From: Flammeovirgaceae bacterium UBA2338
GTDB lineage: Bacteria > Bacteroidota > Bacteroidia > Cytophagales > Cyclobacteriaceae
Direction of reading: 5' to 3'
DNA: 16,323 nt
Assembly (NCBI GenBank): GCA_002344795.1
Contig: DDUM01000017.1
Span: forward strand, 1 to 16,323
Numbering within the stretch: position 1 is the stretch's first letter; every line of letters starts with the position of its first letter. Both the position numbers and the translations under genes were made by a program. A model generated the notes under the pieces. The model had not been told where the DNA came from and searched no databases. It saw only the letters and a program-made list of their open reading frames with translations. Positions 5,906 to 13,254 of the stretch are shown here, piece by piece.

Positions 5906-5915
5906 TGTTCGCCTA

Positions 5916-6395
5916 ATGACCAACGTTGAAGACTTCCTGAAAGCCAATGGCATCGACTACGTACAGCATGAACACGTAGCTGTATTTACTGCTGAGGACC
6001 TTGGAAAACATTGCAGCCATGTACCAGGTTTGCACTGCAAAAATCTGTTTCTCAGGAATCAAAAATACAAGCGTTACTTTCTTGTGGTACTCCATGCAAC
6101 GCATACAACAGATTTAAAGAAGGTCAGTGAAGTCGTAGGAGAAAAGAAACTGTCCTTTGCCAACCCAGAGACGCTTCGTGAAAAGCTGGGAGTAGAAGTA
6201 GGCTCCGTTTCACCTTTTGGTTTGCTGAATGATACCCTTCATGAGGTGGAGGTTTACATTGACCAGGTGGTGTACGATGCAGATATTGTTAGTTTTCATC
6301 CTAACCGGAATACGGCCTCACTGGAATTAAGCGGAGCAATGTTCCGGAAGTTCCTGGAACTGATGAAGCAGAAGATTGAGGTGGTAAATCTTTAG
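5916..6395 (+). CDS. YbaK/ProX-type aminoacyl-tRNA deacylase
   Basis: The 159-residue protein covers one complete YbaK (aminoacyl-tRNA editing) domain. These cytosolic enzymes hydrolyse mischarged tRNA, for example Ala-tRNA(Pro), in trans. Family landmarks are the conserved lysine in CKNLFLRN (K42), TTDLKKVSEVVG, KLSFANPETL, the GSVSPFGLLND loop and FHPNRNTASL near the C-terminus. The motif set fits the ProXp-ala/PrdX branch better than Cys-tRNA(Pro) deacylase YbaK, though specificity cannot be settled by reading. I chose the ATG at 5916 (MTNVEDFLKANGID). The upstream in-frame ATG at 5886 lies inside the palindromic repeat and would add ten residues foreign to the family. Confidence 0.87.
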   Translation: MTNVEDFLKANGIDYVQHEHVAVFTAEDLGKHCSHVPGLHCKNLFLRNQKYKRYFLVVLHATHTTDLKKVSEVVGEKKLSFANPETLREKLGVEVGSVSPFGLLNDTLHEVEVYIDQVVYDADIVSFHPNRNTASLELSGAMFRKFLELMKQKIEVVNL

Positions 6396-6451
6396 TTATG
6401 TGAGGCTTCTATGCAATACCAATCAACAAAGTTTAGAAACAGTGTAAGGTA

Positions 6452-7111
6452 TTAAGATAATCTTCTCATCCATTCCGATGCGGTGCTTGCCAGATCAGGA
6501 AGTATGTTTTGTTTTGATACTTTGAATGAATGATCGGCACCTTCGAATTGCTCCAGCGTTGCTGTCTTTAGTTTTTTTATTACCTTTTTTATCAAGTCAA
6601 TCTCTGCCAGTTTATCTTTCGTCCCCTGCAAAAACAGCATGGGTATATTAATATCGTTTAGATGGGCGGCTCTTTCCATTCCAGGTTTACCAATGGCATG
6701 AAGAGGAAACCCAAAAAACACAATACCTTGCAAAAACTCAGGGCATAACTTACTCACTCTTTGAGAAGTCATTCTTCCACCAAAGGATTTTCCTCCAGCA
6801 AACAAGGGTAGTTTTGGATATTTTTTATGCGCGAATTCCAACACCATTATCACTGTTTTTTCAGCTACAGCTGGAGGGTCAGGTCTTCTACTCCCTTTTT
6901 CCATGTAAGGGAAATTATACCGAAGCGTTGCAATACCATGGGTGGCAAGTTCCAAAGCAAGTTCTTCCATAAAAGTATGTGTCATACCTGCGCCAGCTCC
7001 GTGCGCCAAAACCAAAAGGGCTGCCGCATTTTTGGGAATGATTGCTAATCCTGATACTGTGCCTGTTCTTTCAGAAATTTCAATGGTGAAAGCTTTTACT
7101 GTCTGTGCCAT
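6452..7111 (-). CDS. Alpha/beta hydrolase, KANL3/Tex30-like
   Basis: The 219-residue cytosolic protein has the full hydrolase fold. The oxyanion region HGAGAG is at residues 37-42, the nucleophile is S109 in GGKSFGGR, the acid is D166 in LQGTKDK, and the histidine is H194 in GADHSF. The HGAGAGM and YNFPYMEKG segments are typical of the KANL3/Tex30 branch close to dienelactone hydrolases. No substrate is known for bacterial members. There is no signal peptide. It converges with the YbaK-type gene and is divergent from the thiolase gene across 111 bp. Confidence 0.87.
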   Translation of the reverse strand: MAQTVKAFTIEISERTGTVSGLAIIPKNAAALLVLAHGAGAGMTHTFMEELALELATHGIATLRYNFPYMEKGSRRPDPPAVAEKTVIMVLEFAHKKYPKLPLFAGGKSFGGRMTSQRVSKLCPEFLQGIVFFGFPLHAIGKPGMERAAHLNDINIPMLFLQGTKDKLAEIDLIKKVIKKLKTATLEQFEGADHSFKVSKQNILPDLASTASEWMRRLS

Positions 7112-7222
7112 GATGTAAGTTATCGTTTTATGAAATAACTGTAATAGGGAGGAACGAAATTTTGAGAGAGTTTGTCAGTAATCTGTAAAATGACCTAAAT
7201 TGATTCTTTATAAATAATCTAT

Positions 7223-8500
7223 ATGCGCAATCAAAATAATCGTGTCGCCATACTGGGAAGCCTCCGCATCCCATTTGTGAAGTCCTTTCAGCAATATTCT
7301 CGCACGTCCAACCAGGATATGCTCATCGCTACATTACAAGGGATAGTGGATAAACACAATCTATCTGGTAAGTTATTGGGAGATGTCGCATTGGGAGCGG
7401 TGATGCAAAGTTCGTTTGAGTGGAATTACTCCAGGGAGGTGGTGTTAGGCACTAGCCTCCACCCTAATACACCTGCCTTCAACTTGCAACGCGCTTGTGG
7501 TACCAGTCTGGAAGCCATCAACCTGATCGCATTAAAAATATCTGCAGGGCAAATAGCATCAGGCATAGGTGGTGGCAGTGACACGAATAGCGACTTACCT
7601 GTAATGTTTCAGCGCAAATTGGCCTGGAAACTAATTGACATCAATAATGCAAAGACCACTGCACAGAGAATAGCACGTTTTCTCAAAATCAACTTTCGCG
7701 ATATAAAGCCCTCCTATCCAGCCATATTTGAACCACGTACCGGCCTATCCATGGGGCAGCATACAGAGAAAATGGTAAAGGAGTGGAATATAGGAAGAGA
7801 AGAGCAAGATCAGTTGGCTTATGTGAGCCATATGAATGCTGTAAAGGCTTACAAAGAGGGCTTTTATAATGATCTTATTACTCCTTATAAAAACACGACT
7901 AAAGACACGATTGTTAGAGAAGATACCAGTATGGAAAAACTGGCCAGGTTAAAACCTGCTTTTGATAAATCTCCTTCTGGTACTTTAACAGCGGGTAACA
8001 GCACTGTTTTTACTGATGGCGCGGCAGCTGTGTTTTTGGGAACTGAGGAATACGCTACAAAAAATAATCATCCTGTACTCGCCTACTTTGCCGATTGCGA
8101 AGCAGCCGCAGTTGACTTTGTACACGGTGCAGGGTTGCTCATGGCTCCTACTTTAGCCGTAGCTCGATTGTTAAAAAGAAACAACTTAACACTTCAGGAC
8201 TTTGATTTTTATGAAATACATGAAGCTTTTGCAGGACAAGTGTTGTGTACACTCAAAGCGTGGGAGGATGATGAGTATTGTAAGAAAGAACTAGGATTGG
8301 ATAAAGCCCTTGGATCGATTGACAGAACCAAGATGAATATAAAAGGAGGCAGTGTAGCACTAGGGCATCCGTTTGGTGCTACCGGTGCTCGTTTAATGGG
8401 TGCTATGGCTAAACTTTTGAACCAAAAGGGTAAAGGCAGAGGATTGATTTCTGTGTGTACTGCCGGAGGGATGGGTGTAGCGGCTATTATTGAAAGGTAA
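7223..8500 (+). CDS. Acetyl-CoA C-acyltransferase (thiolase), FadI-like
   Basis: The 425-residue protein is a complete thiolase. Thiolases cleave 3-ketoacyl-CoA in beta-oxidation or condense acyl-CoAs. The acyl-accepting cysteine is C92 in QRACGTSLEA. The other active-site residues are H333 in EIHEAFAGQ, H382 in GGSVALGHPFGATGAR and C412 in VCTAGGMG. The length and the insertion around residues 130-170 match the longer FadI/trifunctional-beta-type branch rather than 390-residue AtoB. It has no FadJ-like hydratase/dehydrogenase partner in the window and appears monocistronic, so whether it acts in degradation or synthesis is undecided. Confidence 0.9.
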   Translation: MRNQNNRVAILGSLRIPFVKSFQQYSRTSNQDMLIATLQGIVDKHNLSGKLLGDVALGAVMQSSFEWNYSREVVLGTSLHPNTPAFNLQRACGTSLEAINLIALKISAGQIASGIGGGSDTNSDLPVMFQRKLAWKLIDINNAKTTAQRIARFLKINFRDIKPSYPAIFEPRTGLSMGQHTEKMVKEWNIGREEQDQLAYVSHMNAVKAYKEGFYNDLITPYKNTTKDTIVREDTSMEKLARLKPAFDKSPSGTLTAGNSTVFTDGAAAVFLGTEEYATKNNHPVLAYFADCEAAAVDFVHGAGLLMAPTLAVARLLKRNNLTLQDFDFYEIHEAFAGQVLCTLKAWEDDEYCKKELGLDKALGSIDRTKMNIKGGSVALGHPFGATGARLMGAMAKLLNQKGKGRGLISVCTAGGMGVAAIIER

Positions 8501-8503
8501 AAT

Positions 8504-8629
8504 TAGTTGACAGTTGACAATATTTTAGTTGACAAAACGCAAGTGTTAGCTCAGCTGACTCAACTATATTGAGAGTGGATAATTTTTTTCAACTTCTCCC
8601 TAGTCTATTGACAACTGACTAAAATATTA
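8504..8629. repeat. TTGACA-rich inverted-repeat element, copy 1
   Basis: It opens with AGTTGACAGTTGACAATATT and closes with the near-complementary TTGACAACTGACTAAAATAT. The core has GCAAGTGTTAGCTCAG and GAGAGTGG, shared with copy 2. It begins 3 bp after the thiolase stop codon and has no coding content. Confidence 0.7.
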
Positions 8630-8640
8630 TTATGCCAAAT

Positions 8641-8748
8641 AAGTTGACAGTTCTTAAGTTGACAAAGCACGAGTGCTAGATCAGTTGGCTCAACTTTTTT
8701 AAGAGTGGGAAATTTTTGTCAACTGCCCCTTTGTCAACTGTCAACTGC
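8641..8748. repeat. TTGACA-rich inverted-repeat element, copy 2
   Basis: The left end AAGTTGACAGTT is answered by TTGTCAACTGTCAACTGC on the right. The core (GCACGAGTGCTAGATCAG, then AAGAGTGGG) aligns with copy 1 in the same orientation. It ends 1 bp before the ablB stop codon, so the pair fills the gap between convergent genes and may also form terminator-like hairpins. Confidence 0.7.
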
Positions 8749-8749
8749 A

Positions 8750-9583
8750 TCAAAGATGCTTATACCACACATTCATACTTTCAATATCCTCTCCAATTAA
8801 CGTGTTGTTGACGAGTGTACCGGCAAACTCATAATCTGTGCGGGCGAAGGTGGCATTCATGCCAATTGATTCTGCCCTGGCGATGGTAAATAATGTTTTG
8901 TAATCCTGCGCCATCATTTCTTCTTCCATTTCTTTCAGCAAAAAGTAGGACAGGTTTTTTCCCCGGTGCTTTGGTAAAGTAGCAAAGTCGGTCATCTCTG
9001 CATTTTTATTTTCTTCATCTTTCTCCGCTGAAGAGGCTGCCACCAACTCATCATCCATAAACGCTCCATAGTAATCAATGTTTTCATCCATGGTTTTTTT
9101 AATGTATTGCTCATCAAAAATGGGGAATGGGTATACTTTGAAAGTTTTCTCATATAAATTGACAAGCTGTCCAGCATCTTCTGGTTCCAAAGCACGAAAC
9201 TCTGCATCCGGTTTATGCAATCCGTTTTGATCTTTCTTAGTCAATGCCACCTCTATGTTTTTACTGATTTTTTGCTTCTTTGCTGAAGACAAAAATGATC
9301 GGGCTGCCCCCATAAACCGAGAAACAAAATGAGCAGGCTCTTTTCCTTTAAAGAACTTAGGTATGGTCGCTTCCTCTTTAAAATCATTATCAATGAATTC
9401 GTCTACCATTCTACCGGGTACTTTGGCGAAAATTTTGGTATACTTTTTCATCAAAGAAAGATCATGCAGTTTATCAATAATAACAGGCGCATCTTTCTCT
9501 GCTAATTTCATCAGGTACACCCTGTCGTTGTTGGGTCCATGTTGTATTAATGAACCTTCTAATTTTTCTATTTTATCAAACAT
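8750..9583 (-). CDS. ablB: Beta-lysine N(epsilon)-acetyltransferase
   Basis: The 277-residue enzyme should transfer an acetyl group from acetyl-CoA to the epsilon-amino group of beta-lysine, giving the compatible solute N-epsilon-acetyl-beta-lysine. An N-terminal region (about 1-125) particular to the AblB family precedes a GNAT domain (about 128-277). The acetyl-CoA-binding segment is seen at TDFATLPKHRGKNLSYFLLK. The family-specific C-terminal motif TIARAESIGMNATFARTDYEFAGTLVNN, split at MNATF, is followed by IESMNVWYKHL. It is the last gene of the operon and overlaps the symporter gene by 8 bp. The function rests on these motifs and on the neighbouring aminomutase. Confidence 0.88.
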   Translation of the reverse strand: MFDKIEKLEGSLIQHGPNNDRVYLMKLAEKDAPVIIDKLHDLSLMKKYTKIFAKVPGRMVDEFIDNDFKEEATIPKFFKGKEPAHFVSRFMGAARSFLSSAKKQKISKNIEVALTKKDQNGLHKPDAEFRALEPEDAGQLVNLYEKTFKVYPFPIFDEQYIKKTMDENIDYYGAFMDDELVAASSAEKDEENKNAEMTDFATLPKHRGKNLSYFLLKEMEEEMMAQDYKTLFTIARAESIGMNATFARTDYEFAGTLVNNTLIGEDIESMNVWYKHL

Positions 9584-10982
9584 TTTTTCTGAGATAATAA
9601 ACTACATAATAAAGAACAGCCGAAATAGTTAACCCAAACACTGTTGGATCCAAGCCCATTGGCAAATCAATCTTGGCCAGAATAGCCACCAGTGTAAAGC
9701 CCCCACCTCCAATCATACTTACTGCAGCAGCAGTGCTATCTGTCTTCTTCGAAAAATAAGCCACCAGTGTGGGCACCAATAATCCAGACACCATAAAACC
9801 ATATGCCTGTAACACAATATCCAGCACGGACTGGAAAGTACTGGCCAGCAACAGAGCCAACACCCCTACAATTAGGGTAATCAATTGCGACAACCGTATG
9901 ACAGACTTATCCGAAAGCTTTTTCTTAAATAACCCAACAATGATATCGTTGGTGAAATTTCCGGATGAGGCAATCAAACAACTGTCTGCCGTAGACATCA
10001 CAGCAGAAAAGTAAGAAGCCAGCAAAAAACCTGTTATCCCAATAGGCAGCACATGATTGAGCATCAACGGCAAGGCCATTTCCGGATCACTCTCAGGAAA
10101 AGCCACGCGCCCCAACATTCCCAACCCTACTCCTACAAACGCCATGAAAGGATATTCAAAAACACCCGCAATAAAAAAAGCGCGTTTCGCTGACTTTACA
10201 TCGGGACTTGCATACACTCGCTGGTACAAAGTCATAGCGATAAACCAAATAGGAATAATCGTAAATGACCAATTGATAAGGGTAACAGCAGACACGTTAG
10301 TCAAACTAAAATGAGAAGCCGGCAATGCTGCACTGATCACTTCCCATCCACCCAGTTTGTAATAAGCAAATGGAAAACCCAAAAACATCAAGCCGCCTAA
10401 CAGTACAATCCACTGTACTGTGTCTGTATAAATCACCGCTTTAATTCCACCCAACACGGTGTACAATAGAATAACTGCTGCAATTACAAAAAGTGAAAAC
10501 GACAATGGATCAAAAGCAGTGAGATCAGAGAATACACTTCCCGCAGCCAATTTTGCACCAGCCAATATTTGTCCTCCGGTAAAACCCAGATAACCAATAC
10601 CTGAAATCACAGCTGCAAACATGGCCACCTTACCTCCGTATTTGGCCCTCAGGAAATCAGGATACGTCAAATAACCAGATGTCATATCCAACTTTTTAAG
10701 TTTAGGCACCGTAAATACGGCCGCCAACCATGCCCCAACCAGCCCCGTAAACAACAACCAACTTCCTGACAACCCCATCACAAAACCCAGCCCCCCTAAT
10801 CCAATGGAAAAACCCCCACCTACATCGGTGGCCACAATGGAGAGTCCTACATGAAAGGAAGAAATGGATCTTCCTCCTACAAAGTAATCCTCATGGTTTT
10901 CATTCTTAAAGAAAAAATAAATACCAACGCCCAGTACCCCAAGAAAGTACAGGGCGAAGATAATATAATCGAGTAAGTGCAA
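9576..10982 (-). CDS. Sodium:solute symporter (SSS family) within the abl operon
   Basis: The 468-residue protein has about 13 transmembrane helices of the LeuT-fold SSS family. It opens with DYIIFALYFLGVLGVGIYF and the NEDYFVGGRS-like loop. GYLGFTGGQILAG and SYFSAVMSTADSCLIASSGN carry residues of the sodium-binding region, with the serines and threonine of MSTADS. The start appears to be TTG at 10982, 11 bp after the kamA stop codon; no ATG is available before the first helix. The 3' end overlaps ablB. Its place between the two abl genes implies transport linked to this pathway: lysine, beta-lysine or acetyl-beta-lysine uptake. The substrate is inferred from context only. Confidence 0.88.
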   Translation of the reverse strand: MHLLDYIIFALYFLGVLGVGIYFFFKNENHEDYFVGGRSISSFHVGLSIVATDVGGGFSIGLGGLGFVMGLSGSWLLFTGLVGAWLAAVFTVPKLKKLDMTSGYLTYPDFLRAKYGGKVAMFAAVISGIGYLGFTGGQILAGAKLAAGSVFSDLTAFDPLSFSLFVIAAVILLYTVLGGIKAVIYTDTVQWIVLLGGLMFLGFPFAYYKLGGWEVISAALPASHFSLTNVSAVTLINWSFTIIPIWFIAMTLYQRVYASPDVKSAKRAFFIAGVFEYPFMAFVGVGLGMLGRVAFPESDPEMALPLMLNHVLPIGITGFLLASYFSAVMSTADSCLIASSGNFTNDIIVGLFKKKLSDKSVIRLSQLITLIVGVLALLLASTFQSVLDIVLQAYGFMVSGLLVPTLVAYFSKKTDSTAAAVSMIGGGGFTLVAILAKIDLPMGLDPTVFGLTISAVLYYVVYYLRKNV

Positions 10983-10993
10983 ACGTTAGTCTT

Positions 10994-12469
10994 TTATACA
11001 GCCATAGTCAAATGAGCAAAACCCGATGCCTTGATGGCATTTTGAATCAGGTCTTCATGTACCGACTCGTCTTCCCACATTTTTTGCCCTTCAATGGGTA
11101 GTGAGCTGATAGGGTCAAAATACAAATACAATTTATCCTCGTCCACACTTGGGCTTCTGTACACACTGATACCTGTTACTTTATCGTAGTAGTCATAGCT
11201 ATGCACATCGCGTTTGCCGCCACCACCAGGTGCATCCGTTACAAATAACGGAGTATTGAATCCGGCTGTAACGCCTCGCACGGAACGTTCAATTTCCTGC
11301 GTTTGTGCAACGCTTGTTCTCATCTCTTCCGTTCCCTTCACCATATCGTGCTGATACACATAGTATGGTTGCACGTTCATGTACGACAGTTTGCGCACCA
11401 GATGTATCATTTCTTCGGCAGTATCATTTACACCTCTAATCATCACACTTTGGTTGCGTACCGTTACACCCCGCTTGAACAGCAAGTCCATGGCGTCTTT
11501 GGTGATGTTGGTGATCTCATTGGCACTGTTAAAGTGGGTATGCAACACCACTTCTTTACCCATGCTCCTGCCTAAGTCTACCATGTCAATTAGTGCTTCC
11601 GTCCATTCCGTGTCTGTCAATATCTTCATTGGCATCACAGCAGGTCCTTTTGTGGCAAAGCGTATTCTCCTGATGTGCGGAATGTTCAGCAACATCTCTC
11701 CGATCTGACGGATGCGATTAGGTACCAACATGTATGCATCACCACCGGAGACTACAATGTCTTCAATCTCAGGGCGGGAGGCGATGTAAGCAAACGCTTT
11801 GTTCCAATTATCAGGTACGGGCTTAAAGCTCACCTTCTCTACGGAATCCGTATCGCTACCGATCGCATAACTACGGGTACAAAAACGGCAATACACAGGA
11901 CACACGTCCAATGGTAAGAAAAGCGCTTTATCAAAATACCGATGCACCAGGCCAGAAACCGGGGAATCATCTTGTTCACTGAGTGAATCTAATGTCAACC
12001 TTGGATGATCCGGCTCACGTGACGCACCTAATGGGATAAATTGAATCCGCAAAGGATCATTATAAGGATCGTTCCAGTCAATTCGACTCAAAATGTAGGG
12101 AGACAATCTAAGATTCATCGGTGCTTCATCCATTCCCTTCACGGCATCCTTGATGAATTCTTCAGACGTTAAGCCGATAAGAAATTCTTGCAGCTTGCCA
12201 ATCTTATGTATTGTGTTCTTGTTCTGCCATTTGGTATCCAAAAACTCCTCCTCGGTAACGTCTTTGAATGCAGGAATATGCTGCCAAAAGGCTCCACCTT
12301 GAAATTTGCGGTGGTTAATGTCGCGTGCAGATACCATCTGCTTATTAGGGTCTGGAATCTCCATTTCCGCTAAGGCCTCCATGGAATCAGTATTAGAAAT
12401 TTTGTTGGGCAAATCAGCTACTTTACTCGCCTCTTTCATAAGGGAGATTTCATCTGTTGAGTAATTCAT
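10994..12469 (-). CDS. kamA: Lysine 2,3-aminomutase (KamA/AblA), radical SAM
   Basis: The 491-residue enzyme interconverts L-lysine and L-beta-lysine using a 4Fe-4S cluster, S-adenosylmethionine and PLP. The cluster motif CPVYCRFC has C190, C194 and C197. SGGD (241-244) matches the SAM-binding region, R199 follows the cluster motif, and the PLP lysine is K419 in DAPGGGGK. D412 in this motif matches the aspartate that holds the lysine side chain and argues against glutamate mutase. An N-terminal extension of about 65 residues precedes the region alignable with the clostridial enzyme. The C-terminal cysteines that bind structural zinc in the clostridial enzyme are absent; the three cluster cysteines are the only cysteines in the protein. 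It is the first gene of the operon with the symporter and ablB. Confidence 0.93.
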   Translation of the reverse strand: MNYSTDEISLMKEASKVADLPNKISNTDSMEALAEMEIPDPNKQMVSARDINHRKFQGGAFWQHIPAFKDVTEEEFLDTKWQNKNTIHKIGKLQEFLIGLTSEEFIKDAVKGMDEAPMNLRLSPYILSRIDWNDPYNDPLRIQFIPLGASREPDHPRLTLDSLSEQDDSPVSGLVHRYFDKALFLPLDVCPVYCRFCTRSYAIGSDTDSVEKVSFKPVPDNWNKAFAYIASRPEIEDIVVSGGDAYMLVPNRIRQIGEMLLNIPHIRRIRFATKGPAVMPMKILTDTEWTEALIDMVDLGRSMGKEVVLHTHFNSANEITNITKDAMDLLFKRGVTVRNQSVMIRGVNDTAEEMIHLVRKLSYMNVQPYYVYQHDMVKGTEEMRTSVAQTQEIERSVRGVTAGFNTPLFVTDAPGGGGKRDVHSYDYYDKVTGISVYRSPSVDEDKLYLYFDPISSLPIEGQKMWEDESVHEDLIQNAIKASGFAHLTMAV

Positions 12470-12532
12470 GACTTTGTTTGGTGATTAAAAAAATACGTTC
12501 TATTTCGATGTGATTACCATTCTATAGACTAT

Positions 12533-12550
12533 TATGTTCTATAGAACATA
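12533..12550. promoter_or_regulatory. 18-bp perfect palindrome, probable MarR operator
   Basis: TATGTTCTATAGAACATA is a perfect palindrome lying where transcription from the predicted kamA promoter should start. A second, weaker match (ATTCTATAGAC, 12519-12529) is centred 17 bp away, and a TTCTAT half-site follows at 12498-12503. The palindrome size and spacing suit a winged-helix dimer, and the nearest regulator gene is MarR-type, ending 49 bp away. Confidence 0.65.
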
Positions 12551-12552
12551 TG

Positions 12553-12583
12553 CAAATGTATGGCTTTTTTAGGCTAAAAACAA
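12553..12583 (-). promoter_or_regulatory. Bacteroidota-type promoter of the abl operon
   Basis: On the minus strand TTG (12583-12581), a 20-nt spacer and TACATTTG (12560-12553) match the Bacteroidota -33/-7 consensus TTG, about 19-21 nt, TAnnTTTG. The predicted start near 12546 gives a leader of about 77 nt before kamA and falls within the 18-bp palindrome. Confidence 0.7.
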
Positions 12584-12598
12584 GGATATTGAGGAATT

Positions 12599-13096
12599 CT
12601 ACCCCTCTTGAGGTGGGTTTAAAGGCTCTATGGGGTCATTCATAGTAATAAGTGGCGCAGCTTCCATTTCCTCGATTTCCATAGCATCCACTATGATGTC
12701 TAGCGCTTCCTTAATTTTCAATTGAGTAGGCTCAGGCAGGGACTTGATTTTGGTGGCCAATTGATCGTGCAATATATCAGGAGCCTGTCTGACCACCTCA
12801 CTCCCCTTTTTAGTAATACCGATGTAAGTGACCCTCTTATCTCCCGTTTTGGGCAGTCGTTTGGCAAATCCTCTTCTCTCCAGTCTGTTCACAATACCCG
12901 TAATGGTACTGGAATTGAGGCTTAACAATTTCATCAAATCACCGTGGGTCGCTACTTTACTGCTGGCCCTGTCTATATGACCCAGGCACAATAACTGAGG
13001 AATACTAATACCAAAGTCCTTTTGCACTCGCTTTGATTCGAGGTTAATGGATCTGACGATCTTTCGTATGTCAATTAATATATCAAGCGTCTCCAT
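12599..13096 (-). CDS. MarR-family transcriptional regulator
   Basis: The 165-residue winged-helix protein resembles MarR repressors. A dimerisation helix (METLDILIDIRKIVRSIN) precedes the DNA-binding region (about 35-105). The recognition helix lies in LLSLNSSTITGIVNRLERRG, and the wing is KTGDKRVTYIGITKKG. A proline- and acid-rich tail (about 145-165) extends beyond the usual end. I chose the ATG at 13096 because it starts the dimerisation helix; the frame is open to a TTG at 13126. It lies directly upstream of kamA in the same direction, with a palindromic operator in the gap. It is thus the likely regulator of lysine conversion, possibly with an amine or ionic ligand. That role is inferred. 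Confidence 0.88.
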   Translation of the reverse strand: METLDILIDIRKIVRSINLESKRVQKDFGISIPQLLCLGHIDRASSKVATHGDLMKLLSLNSSTITGIVNRLERRGFAKRLPKTGDKRVTYIGITKKGSEVVRQAPDILHDQLATKIKSLPEPTQLKIKEALDIIVDAMEIEEMEAAPLITMNDPIEPLNPPQEG

Positions 13097-13226
13097 AATT
13101 CTCACCTTAAACGATGAATACCGCAACTAAGCAACCCCAATCCTATTATCCAAATTGGTGAATTAATGCATCAGAACTACTAAAATCCAATTTCCAGGCG
13201 GACATGTTAATGAGATCGATTATTCG

Positions 13227-13234
13227 TATCTTTG
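13227..13234 (+). promoter_or_regulatory. -7 promoter element of the ABC-F gene
   Basis: TATCTTTG matches TAnnTTTG exactly and lies 20 bp before the ATG at 13255. No clean TTG is found 19-21 nt upstream; an ATG triplet occupies that place. Because this element lies inside the longest reading frame, it supports the start at 13255 over the one at 13204. Confidence 0.55.
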
Positions 13235-13254
13235 CGGCTTCATTTTACAAGCTT

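Noticed and set aside
5886..5915. The upstream ATG at 5886 as start of the YbaK-type deacylase.
   Set aside because: It would add ten residues encoded by the dispersed palindrome and overlap the preceding gene. The family homology begins at the ATG at 5916.
11303..11917. Several plus-strand frames antisense to kamA.
   Set aside because: They lie opposite the highly conserved radical SAM core and are explained as shadow frames of a long gene.
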